Assembly: GCA_947452295.1 (NCBI GenBank)
Contig: CANGCK010000001.1
Span: 62,001 to 126,000 of the forward strand
Length of the DNA stretch: 64,000 nucleotides
Source: Sphingobacteriia bacterium
Lineage (GTDB): Bacteria; Bacteroidota; Bacteroidia; Chitinophagales; Chitinophagaceae
Reading direction: 5' to 3'
Shown: one piece after another, positions 57,692-64,000 of the stretch
Layout of the letters: each line of letters starts with the position of its first letter
Position numbering within the stretch: position 1 is the first letter of the stretch
Program-made: the position numbers and the translations under genes
Notes under the pieces: model-generated
What the model was told of the DNA's origin: nothing
Seen by the model: only the letters and a program-made list of their open reading frames with translations
The model's database searches: none

Positions 57692-59380
57692 ATGATTCGT
57701 GTACTAGCTATAACTTCTTTATTATCAATACTTTTTACTGTTGCCAGTAACGCTCAATCTGAAGTTCCTAAAGGTTGGCATTTGATGGATTATACACAAG
57801 ATTCATTTTATGGTATCAGTTTAAATAAAGCCTACCAATACTTATCTACTAAAAACAAAATAGCACAGCCTATTGTTGTAGCAGTATTAGATTCAGGAGT
57901 GGATACTGCACATGAAGATCTCAAAAAAAATCTTTGGCATAATATTAAAGAAATAGCAGGAAATGGAATTGACGATGATCACAATGGATACGTTGATGAC
58001 ATATATGGCTGGAATTTTTTAGGTGGTAAAGATGGAAAAAATATATATAAGGCATCTGATGAAAAATCAAGGATCTATCATCGATGGAAAGAACTATTTG
58101 CCTCAAAAACATTTGATAGTACTCAACTGAGTAATTACGAAAAGGAAGCCTATGTAATTTGGAAAAAAGCAGCAGCAGGTATGAATTTTACCCAAGATGA
58201 ACAAATGGATGTAATGTTCATTGAACTCACAGCGAAAGCATTAAAAAAACACGACAAAATAATTAGGCTGGAGATGGGTAAGGAAGAATATACCAGTGAG
58301 CAATTAGAACGTTTTACCCCTATTAGTAAACCTGGCAAAGATGCCAAGCTCGGGTTTCTTACTTGTATAAAAATGATGGGGATTGATGCCGATGAAAAAA
58401 ATACCAATACTTTAAAAGAACTGGACGAATATATTGAAGGAAAGAAAACAGCTTTTGAAGCTAAAGATATTGCACCATTCAATTATAGAGCTGATATCAT
58501 TCACGACAACTATTATGACATTAATGATAAATTTTATGGCAATAATGATGTAATGGGACCTGGATCAATGCATGGTACGCATGTAACAGGAATTATTGCA
58601 GCAGAAAGGAGCAACCAATTAGGAATTGATGGGGTTGCAGACCATGTAAAAGTAATGATGCTGAGGGTTGTTCCAGATGGTGACGAATATGATAAAGACA
58701 TTGCCTTAGCAATACGCTATGCGGTAGATAATGGTGCCAAAATAATAAATATGAGTTTTGGCAAATCGTTTTCACCAGAAAAAAGATGGGTAGATAGTGC
58801 TGTAAAATATGCAGAATTGAAAGATGTATTGCTGGTTCATGCATCTGGAAATGAATCAGAAGATGTAGATGTGGAGGAAAATTATCCAAATCCGTATTTA
58901 CTTCAATGGAAATCGCGAGCACCTAATTTTATTACTGTTGGTGCCAGTAGCGATTTGAAAATAGGTAATAGTATTGCTGCAGACTTTAGCAATTATGGCA
59001 AAGAAAATGTAGACGTTTTTGCACCAGGTGTTAAAATATATTCAACATTACCTGGAAAAAATCAATATGGTAATTTGAAAGGTACTAGTATGGCTTGTCC
59101 GATTGTAACAGGCTTGGCAGCAATATTAAGATCATACTACCCCTCGCTTACGGCAATAGAAACAAAGAGAATTATAGAGCAAACTGTTTCAAAACCAGAT
59201 ACACTTTTGAGCTGCAATAAACCAGGCCCAAAACCTGAACCCTATCCATTTAATCAACTGAGTAGAACTGGAGGAATTGTAAATGCCTATAAAGCAGTGT
59301 TGCTTGCTAATGATTTTAAAGCAGCATTTAACTCCTCGGTAAAAAAGGAAACTACATTAAATAAGAAAGTAAGCAAATAA
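57692..59380 (+). CDS. S8 family subtilisin-like serine protease, secreted
   Basis: 562 residues with a signal peptide ending VASNAQ. Catalytic Asp near 66 (VVAVLDSGVDTAHEDL), His near 294 (MHGTHVTGIIAAE) and Ser near 466 (LKGTSMACPIVTG), plus the oxyanion Asn in VHASGNESED. An insertion of about 170 residues lies between Asp and His, as in a Bacteroidota-specific subtilase group. No T9SS sorting domain is present, so a periplasmic location is likely. The next gene overlaps its stop codon by one base. Confidence 0.93.
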   Translation: MIRVLAITSLLSILFTVASNAQSEVPKGWHLMDYTQDSFYGISLNKAYQYLSTKNKIAQPIVVAVLDSGVDTAHEDLKKNLWHNIKEIAGNGIDDDHNGYVDDIYGWNFLGGKDGKNIYKASDEKSRIYHRWKELFASKTFDSTQLSNYEKEAYVIWKKAAAGMNFTQDEQMDVMFIELTAKALKKHDKIIRLEMGKEEYTSEQLERFTPISKPGKDAKLGFLTCIKMMGIDADEKNTNTLKELDEYIEGKKTAFEAKDIAPFNYRADIIHDNYYDINDKFYGNNDVMGPGSMHGTHVTGIIAAERSNQLGIDGVADHVKVMMLRVVPDGDEYDKDIALAIRYAVDNGAKIINMSFGKSFSPEKRWVDSAVKYAELKDVLLVHASGNESEDVDVEENYPNPYLLQWKSRAPNFITVGASSDLKIGNSIAADFSNYGKENVDVFAPGVKIYSTLPGKNQYGNLKGTSMACPIVTGLAAILRSYYPSLTAIETKRIIEQTVSKPDTLLSCNKPGPKPEPYPFNQLSRTGGIVNAYKAVLLANDFKAAFNSSVKKETTLNKKVSK

Positions 59381-59865
59381 TGAGCAATTTTTTTGACAAG
59401 TACATCAACTTAGTAAAAGCCAATAATTTACAAGAAGCTATTGCCATTTATGCTGATCCAATCGGAAAATTTTATATAAACATACCCGAAGAAAAAGCCA
59501 ACTACAGTTATGCCCCCAATAAATGGAATTTGAAAGATATTCTACAACATGTAATTGATACCGAAAGAATAATGAGCTATAGAATGTTATGCATTGCCAG
59601 AAACGATAAAAATTCATTACCAGGTTTTGAAGAAAAAGATTATGCGTATGAAGCAAATGCAAGCAGCAGGACATTCTCATCACTAAAAGAGGAATTTGCA
59701 ACTTTAAGATTATCTACCAGTCAAATGATTCACTCATTTACTGAAGATCAATTAGATAAAATCGGTACAATGAATGGTCTTACAACCAAAGCAAGCGCAA
59801 TAGGTTTTGTAATTCATGGTCATTTACTGCATCATCAACAAGTAATAATAGAAAAGTACCTATAA
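59380..59865 (+). CDS. DinB-superfamily protein
   Basis: 161 residues. Four-helix DinB/YfiT-like fold: KWNLKDILQHVIDTERIMSYR (first metal His), then FVIHGHLLHHQQVIIEKYL (two further His near the C-terminus) complete a typical three-His metal site. Family members include thiol-dependent S-transferases, for example with bacillithiol or mycothiol; the thiol used here is unknown. Start codon overlaps the subtilase stop (TAATG), so the genes are translationally coupled. Confidence 0.88.
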   Translation: MSNFFDKYINLVKANNLQEAIAIYADPIGKFYINIPEEKANYSYAPNKWNLKDILQHVIDTERIMSYRMLCIARNDKNSLPGFEEKDYAYEANASSRTFSSLKEEFATLRLSTSQMIHSFTEDQLDKIGTMNGLTTKASAIGFVIHGHLLHHQQVIIEKYL

Positions 59866-59869
59866 ATGA

Positions 59870-59904
59870 GTAGGGCTTTGTGAATAAAATCAACAAAGCC
59901 CTAC
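59870..59904. terminator. Intrinsic terminator between DinB-like and YceI genes
   Basis: GTAGGGCTTTGT and ACAAAGCCCTAC form a 12-bp perfect stem around an A-rich loop of 11 bases, between convergent stops. There is no long T-run, so it may work as a paired structure. Confidence 0.75.
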
Positions 59905-59924
59905 CACCCAATATGATTGGTTAA

Positions 59925-60497
59925 TTATTTTGCGAAAATATGTACCGCTAATTGAACATCATTTGCAATCATACCTGCTCCATAAGAAACACCAAATAAA
60001 GATCTATCAAGACTTACAAAAGCTTCAGCAAAAAAACCATCTTTTGCGTCAGCACTTCTAATAGCAGCTTGCAAACTTACTGGTAAGCTTACACCTTTAA
60101 GGCTTAATGTACCTGTTATATTTGCTTTATTGTCGCTAGTATATGAAACACTGGTAATTTTGTATGTAGCTTCACTAAATTTAGCAACATCAAAAAAATC
60201 AGGAGATTTTAAATGACCAGCAAGTTTTTCACCAGCACCATCGGTTACTTTTACATTTGCCAAATCAATTACAAATTCACCACCTTTTAATTTACCACCA
60301 TCAACTTGTACAGAGCCACTTTTAACAGTGAAGTAACCAGTATGGTAATCGCTTTTTTTAGAACCCACCCAATCTACTTTACTTTTTTCTGCATTTACAG
60401 AATAAGTAACTACATCTTTAGCTGATTTCACTGGAGCAAAAGAAGACAAACCTGCAATCATGGCTGAACCTAACAGCACAAATAAGATTTTTTTCAT
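59925..60497 (-). CDS. YceI family protein
   Basis: 190 residues with a signal peptide (MKKILFVLLGSAMIAGLSSF). YSVNAEKSKVDWVGSKK, HTGYFTVKSGSVQVDG, GHLKSPDFFDVAKFSEATY and ITGTLSLKGVSLPVSL follow the YceI lipocalin-like beta-barrel, which binds isoprenoid or other lipids. The ancestral VSFSIDH pattern is replaced by KVDWVGSK, usual in Bacteroidota members. Periplasmic. Single gene with a 219-bp AT-rich region upstream shared with divergent sucC. Confidence 0.93.
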   Translation of the reverse strand: MKKILFVLLGSAMIAGLSSFAPVKSAKDVVTYSVNAEKSKVDWVGSKKSDYHTGYFTVKSGSVQVDGGKLKGGEFVIDLANVKVTDGAGEKLAGHLKSPDFFDVAKFSEATYKITSVSYTSDNKANITGTLSLKGVSLPVSLQAAIRSADAKDGFFAEAFVSLDRSLFGVSYGAGMIANDVQLAVHIFAK

Positions 60498-60716
60498 GTG
60501 TATATTTTTTTGTTTGTTAATGGTGTCATTTGGAATTCACCAATACATATTTGCATTTGGTATACAAATTTTGAATATGGCTTATTTCATAATGAATTTC
60601 AAAAGATAAATATAGATATTTCACAAATATAAATAAATTAATGTTGCAACAATAATTAAAATAAAGAATTTAATCTGCATTTCTCTTTAGCTTATCTTCG
60701 CAAAAATTCTACCATT

Positions 60717-61928
60717 ATGAATCTGCATGAGTACCAGGCAAAAGAATTACTCAGTAAATACAATGTTCCAACCCAAGAGGGTATTGCGGTTGATACCGTA
60801 ATGGCGGCTGAGGAAGCTTATCGACAAATTAAGACACAAACCGGCAATAATTTTGCTGTAGTGAAGGCCCAAATACACGCCGGTGGACGTGGGAAGGGAA
60901 AAATTGAAGGAACCGAACAACGTGGAGTTGCTGTAGCCAAAAGTGCTGAAGACATCACCAATATTGCTAAAAACATATTAGGTGGCACATTAGTTACTAT
61001 CCAAACAGGCGCAGCAGGTAAAAAAGTGAGCAAGATATTAATTGCCCAAGATGTTTATTATCCTGGCCCTAATCCTGTAAAAGAGTTTTACCTTTCTATT
61101 TTATTAGACCGTGCAAAAGGTATGAATGTAGTGATGTATAGTACTGAAGGAGGCATGGATATTGAAGAGGTAGCACATAATACACCCGAAAAAATATTTA
61201 AAGAATGGATACACCCAGGTGGAGGTATACAAGGGTTTCAGGCAAGAAAAATTGCTTTTAACTTAGGATTAAGTGGTGAAGCCTTCAAAAATTGTGTAAA
61301 GTTTGTAACCAACCTTTATAATGCATATGTAGGATTAGATTGTGGTATGTTGGAAATCAATCCTTTATTTAAAACCAGTGATGAAAAAATTATTGCAGTA
61401 GATTGTAAGATGAACATTGATGACAATGCATTGATGCGTCATCCTGATGTTGCTGCTTTAAGAGATGTAACAGAAGAGGATCCTACAGAAGTAGAAGCCG
61501 GACAGTTTAATTTAAATTTTGTGAAGTTAGATGGAAATGTTGGCTGTATGGTAAACGGAGCAGGACTAGCCATGGCTACTATGGACATGATTAAATTAAG
61601 TGGTGGTGAGCCTGCTAACTTTTTGGATGTAGGCGGTACTGCAAATGCGCAAACTGTAGAAGCAGGATTTCGTATAATTATGAAAGATCCGAATGTAAAA
61701 GCAATATTGATCAATATTTTTGGAGGGATTGTTCGTTGTGACCGTGTTGCTGCAGGTGTAATTGAAGCATTCAACAAATTAGGCAATATTAACATTCCTA
61801 TTATTGTTCGTTTACAAGGAACGAATGCCGTTGAAGCAAAAAGATTAATTGACGAAAGTGGGTTAAAAGTTCAATCGGCTATTCAATTAAGCGAAGCCGC
61901 AGCTCTAGTAAAACAAGCAGTAGCTTAA
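60717..61928 (+). CDS. sucC: Succinyl-CoA ligase, beta subunit
   Basis: 403 residues. MNLHEYQAKELLSKYNVPTQ begins the ATP-grasp domain; AQIHAGGRGKGKIEG, CGMLEINPLF (metal and nucleotide ligands) and INIFGGIVRCDRVAAG (phosphate and CoA-ligase domain) complete the family pattern. With the alpha subunit it interconverts succinyl-CoA and succinate with ATP or GTP formation in the citric acid cycle. sucD is not next to it; the next gene is convergent. Confidence 0.97.
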   Translation: MNLHEYQAKELLSKYNVPTQEGIAVDTVMAAEEAYRQIKTQTGNNFAVVKAQIHAGGRGKGKIEGTEQRGVAVAKSAEDITNIAKNILGGTLVTIQTGAAGKKVSKILIAQDVYYPGPNPVKEFYLSILLDRAKGMNVVMYSTEGGMDIEEVAHNTPEKIFKEWIHPGGGIQGFQARKIAFNLGLSGEAFKNCVKFVTNLYNAYVGLDCGMLEINPLFKTSDEKIIAVDCKMNIDDNALMRHPDVAALRDVTEEDPTEVEAGQFNLNFVKLDGNVGCMVNGAGLAMATMDMIKLSGGEPANFLDVGGTANAQTVEAGFRIIMKDPNVKAILINIFGGIVRCDRVAAGVIEAFNKLGNINIPIIVRLQGTNAVEAKRLIDESGLKVQSAIQLSEAAALVKQAVA

Positions 61929-61936
61929 TAAGTAAA

Positions 61937-61964
61937 AATTCAAAAGTTGAAATTCAAAAGTTGA
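61937..61964 (+). repeat. Tandem repeat, 2 x 14 bp
   Basis: AATTCAAAAGTTGA occurs twice in perfect tandem directly after the sucC stop, ahead of the terminator. Probably replication slippage; no function is evident. Confidence 0.85.
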
Positions 61965-61975
61965 AATTAATGAAG

Positions 61976-62020
61976 AAAGGGATTAAACAATTATACTATA
62001 ATTCGTTTGATCCCTTTTTT
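61976..62020. terminator. Intrinsic terminator between sucC and SprT-like gene
   Basis: AAAGGGATTAAAC and GTTTGATCCCTTT pair (one G-U or mismatch) around a 16-base loop and run into a T-tract on the plus strand. Also usable by the convergent SprT-like gene. Confidence 0.8.
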
Positions 62021-62032
62021 ATTAACGGAGAT

Positions 62033-62659
62033 TTATGGAGTTATTCGCTGCACTTCCATGATGGCACTAACTGTATATTTTAGTCCGGTTTTTACTTCAA
62101 TACATACGTATCGTTTTCTTCTTAATGTACCCTTCATAAAGATTTTGCCCTTTCCGGTAGAAAACAGTGCGCCTTCTGGAATGTTGGCCAATATTTGATA
62201 ACCATCTTTTTGAACAGTATTGTATTTACGCAAAACAGTTAATAAAGCAGTTTCACCATTAGCAGTTGCAGCAGGAGAACGCATTGATTTTTTCAATGCC
62301 TGCTCTACATCAGGTGGAAAAATGCCTATATCAACAAAATCTTTTAATAAATTACTATAACAAGTTTTCCATTCAATACCATGTGACTCTACCCTGTTTT
62401 TATATTGCTCATAAGTTAATAAATGCGCCAATTCGTGCAATAAAGTGATTAAGAACTCGTATGGATTTAGGTTGCCGTTTACACTAATTCGATGATTTTT
62501 TCCCTGATGGGCATGTCTATAATCGCCTAAAACAGATTTACGTTCTTTCGCAATTGTTAAATGAACTTTATAATATTTGAGGTATGCGATTATTTTTTCG
62601 AAACTTCCATCTGGAAGATATCCCGCAAGGGCTTGCAAAGGCTGCTCAATTCCCGCCAT
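62033..62659 (-). CDS. SprT-like zinc metalloprotease-fold protein
   Basis: 208 residues. The zinc motif HELAH lies near residue 73 (LLHELAHLLTYEQY), followed by ESHGIEWKTCYSNLL with the third His, as in SprT domains. SprT/Spartan-like proteins are linked to protease action on DNA-bound proteins in eukaryotes; bacterial roles are poorly known. The C-terminal zinc ribbon is not obvious. It overlaps the upstream membrane-protein gene by 14 bases, so coupled translation is likely. Confidence 0.87.
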   Translation of the reverse strand: MAGIEQPLQALAGYLPDGSFEKIIAYLKYYKVHLTIAKERKSVLGDYRHAHQGKNHRISVNGNLNPYEFLITLLHELAHLLTYEQYKNRVESHGIEWKTCYSNLLKDFVDIGIFPPDVEQALKKSMRSPAATANGETALLTVLRKYNTVQKDGYQILANIPEGALFSTGKGKIFMKGTLRRKRYVCIEVKTGLKYTVSAIMEVQRITP

Positions 62660-63050
62660 TTTTCGGAGGATTTAATTGCATGGCGATTTTAACTTCCAAC
62701 CAAGTATAAATAATATAGAGTGCCATACCCATAAACAAGGCATTTACGCTTTTATGCTCACCTGCATTGTATAAATACAAAAAAGCAGCAGTTCCCAAAA
62801 CAAACAACTTTAGCACTACAGAACCCATTACACCACGAACCATGGCATGTGGATTAGCATTATTTACTGAAGTCATTTGTTTATACAGGCTTAGCGAACA
62901 AATGCAGCAAAGTAATAAATTGGCAGATAATACAACAAAAATGTTGGTTTGATGCGACAATAAAAAGCTAAAAAACAATATACAAAGTACGTTAACCAAC
63001 GTAAAAACAATTAAAATTGGTAAAAACAGTTTGAACTTTGCTTTTGTCAT
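62646..63050 (-). CDS. Small four-helix membrane protein of unknown function
   Basis: 134 residues with four predicted membrane helices (about 8-30, 36-54, 75-95, 103-121; e.g. LFLPILIVFTLVNVLCILFF, LANLLLCC-like and SVVLKLFVLGTAAFLYLY). The pattern recalls small Bacteroidota membrane proteins related in shape to AtpI, but no atp genes are near. Overlaps the SprT-like gene and follows the next gene after 23 bases, so the three form an operon. Confidence 0.7.
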   Translation of the reverse strand: MTKAKFKLFLPILIVFTLVNVLCILFFSFLLSHQTNIFVVLSANLLLCCICSLSLYKQMTSVNNANPHAMVRGVMGSVVLKLFVLGTAAFLYLYNAGEHKSVNALFMGMALYIIYTWLEVKIAMQLNPPKNGGN

Positions 63051-63073
63051 ATAAAATGATAATCAGTTGATAA

Positions 63074-63469
63074 TTAATCGTTTGAAGCTTCATCTTTAGG
63101 TAATTCAACAGCAACAGTATCTAAAGGCACGGCTGTATTTCCTGAAAGCATTTTTTTAACACCATCTATATATTGTTCTTTATATCGGATTGCTTGTTCT
63201 AAAGAATCGGTTCTTATTTTTAGTAATTGAAGGGCAGAACGGCTTCCTTTGGTACCATAACCGGGTATATAATATTTTAATGGCGAGAATGCAATTAACG
63301 CAATGGTTAATCCCACCAATAAGACAAAAATAGTACTCAGCCCAATATAAGCACTTAAACGTGTTATTCGAACGGTAAGCATCTCTTCATACGTATCATC
63401 ATTCATTACAACTAAACGATAAGTATTACTACTGCTTTTAAATGTATTTTCCTGATTAATTTCGCTCAT
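63074..63469 (-). CDS. Single-pass membrane protein of unknown function
   Basis: 131 residues. A cytoplasmic N-terminal part (NTYRLVVMNDDTYEEMLTVRIT), one membrane helix (about 42-62, STIFVLLVGLTIALIAFSP), then KYYIPGYGTKG and a coiled coil (LLKIRTDSLEQAIRYKEQYIDG). This matches the N-terminal region of Bacteroidota membrane-anchored M23 peptidases, but no peptidase domain follows. It may be a scaffold or a shortened relative. First gene of a three-gene operon, divergent from the SprE/PorW-like gene. Confidence 0.7.
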   Translation of the reverse strand: MSEINQENTFKSSSNTYRLVVMNDDTYEEMLTVRITRLSAYIGLSTIFVLLVGLTIALIAFSPLKYYIPGYGTKGSRSALQLLKIRTDSLEQAIRYKEQYIDGVKKMLSGNTAVPLDTVAVELPKDEASND

Positions 63470-63552
63470 AATATAAAAACAGGTTAAAGGTAAGCATTGC
63501 GATTGTTTTATGCTGAATTTAATAAGAAATAACTGTAATTTTAACCGATTTT

Positions 63553-64000
63553 ATGGGAACAAAAAAACAACTTTACGGCATTTTCCTAATTATTATGTTA
63601 GGAATCATCGCATTGGAGGCTAAAACGCAGCCCAATAGTACTATTGAGTTAAATAAACCAGAGCGTTATCAAAACAAATTACTGAGGGCGGAAAAGTCTG
63701 AATTAGTTAAGTTCAACACGCCAAAAAGGCTCTACAATAATATGGTTAGTCAGTATAACTATTTTTTTAATGCCAATGTTAAATTGGAAGAGATTTTAAC
63801 TACTGCCAAGGAAAATTTTAAAGAAGATTATACTCAATTATTACCTTTTTACAATTACACACTTGACCAAACGGCTAGTGACAATAATATTGACACGATA
63901 ATTTATAAATGTACTGCCGGAATTTTATTGCATGATTTGAGAAGTGATTGGGTAGATCAGTTTTACCTCATGCTTGGCAAAGCGTATATGTTGCGGAAAG
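63553..64000 (+). CDS. SprE/PorW-like type IX secretion protein, 3'-truncated by window edge
   Basis: ATG at 63553; the frame is open to the window end (149 codons seen). A signal peptide (MGTKKQLYGIFLIIMLGIIA) is followed by RLYNNMVSQYNYFFNANVKLEE, DYTQLLPFYNYT and SDWVDQFYLMLGKAYML, which I recognise as the N-terminal pattern of SprE/PorW, a large TPR lipoprotein needed for T9SS secretion and gliding. Only the first part is visible, so the TPR region cannot be checked. It fits the T9SS genes at 13-27 kb. Confidence 0.75.
   Translation, partial: MGTKKQLYGIFLIIMLGIIALEAKTQPNSTIELNKPERYQNKLLRAEKSELVKFNTPKRLYNNMVSQYNYFFNANVKLEEILTTAKENFKEDYTQLLPFYNYTLDQTASDNNIDTIIYKCTAGILLHDLRSDWVDQFYLMLGKAYMLRK

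Overview
The window looks like a chromosomal segment of a Bacteroidota member, most likely Chitinophagales/Chitinophagaceae. The DNA is AT-rich. Many starts are preceded by the Bacteroidota -7 promoter element TAnnTTTG and almost none by a Shine-Dalgarno sequence. It carries type IX secretion (T9SS) parts: a PorP/SprF protein, a giant surface protein with a gliding-motility C-terminal sorting domain, and the start of an SprE/PorW-like gene. It also has a TonB-dependent receptor with a carboxypeptidase-regulatory-like N-terminal domain. Species cannot be named from the sequence alone.

Layout. 1-10 kb: a partial GIN-domain lipoprotein; a TPP riboswitch in front of a TonB receptor (probable thiamine uptake); an M14 peptidase; gamma-glutamyltransferase; a 656-bp gene-free stretch; and a TPR/LuxR-type regulator. 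10.0-10.8 kb: a rearranged tRNA-Ala(GGC) locus with one intact tRNA, two damaged tRNA copies, flanking direct repeats and a small GIY-YIG nuclease gene whose ancestral C-terminus appears to be encoded by tRNA sequence. 10.8-13.3 kb: a DNA-damage group (SRAP/YedK-like, UmuC, UmuD). 13.3-27 kb: a PorP/SprF gene and a 4217-residue secreted repeat protein. 27-38.5 kb: a B12-binding radical SAM enzyme, KatG, a LuxE-like acyl-protein synthetase, a lipoprotein, a UbiA-like membrane protein, an M42 peptidase, and a run of amidotransferase, ATP-grasp-like protein and MiaE. 38.6-41 kb: OmpA-family protein, RlpA-like protein and DUF952 protein.

41-50.7 kb, minus strand, is an aromatic amino acid locus in transcription order: a Phe/Tyr-rich leader peptide with attenuator, pheA, an aminotransferase, tyrA, a DEAD-box helicase with its own promoter, DAHP synthase/chorismate mutase, aroB, aroA, aroC. 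This covers the first, second and fifth to seventh steps of the shikimate pathway plus the Phe and Tyr branches. The attenuator (24-codon leader, mutually exclusive hairpins, terminator, -7 box) can be read directly and is the most informative regulatory element here.

50.9-64 kb: a small Asp/Thr/Ala-repeat lipoprotein; an ECF sigma factor beside a membrane-tethered trypsin-like protease; a nucleotidyltransferase; an ACC deaminase/D-cysteine desulfhydrase family enzyme; a secreted hypothetical protein; divergent lipB and rluD-like genes sharing a 27-bp intergenic region with two opposed -7 boxes; a subtilase with a DinB-fold protein; YceI; sucC; a SprT-like protein with two small membrane proteins; and the 5' part of an SprE/PorW-like gene running off the right edge. 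No CRISPR array, prophage, integrase or insertion sequence transposase was found.
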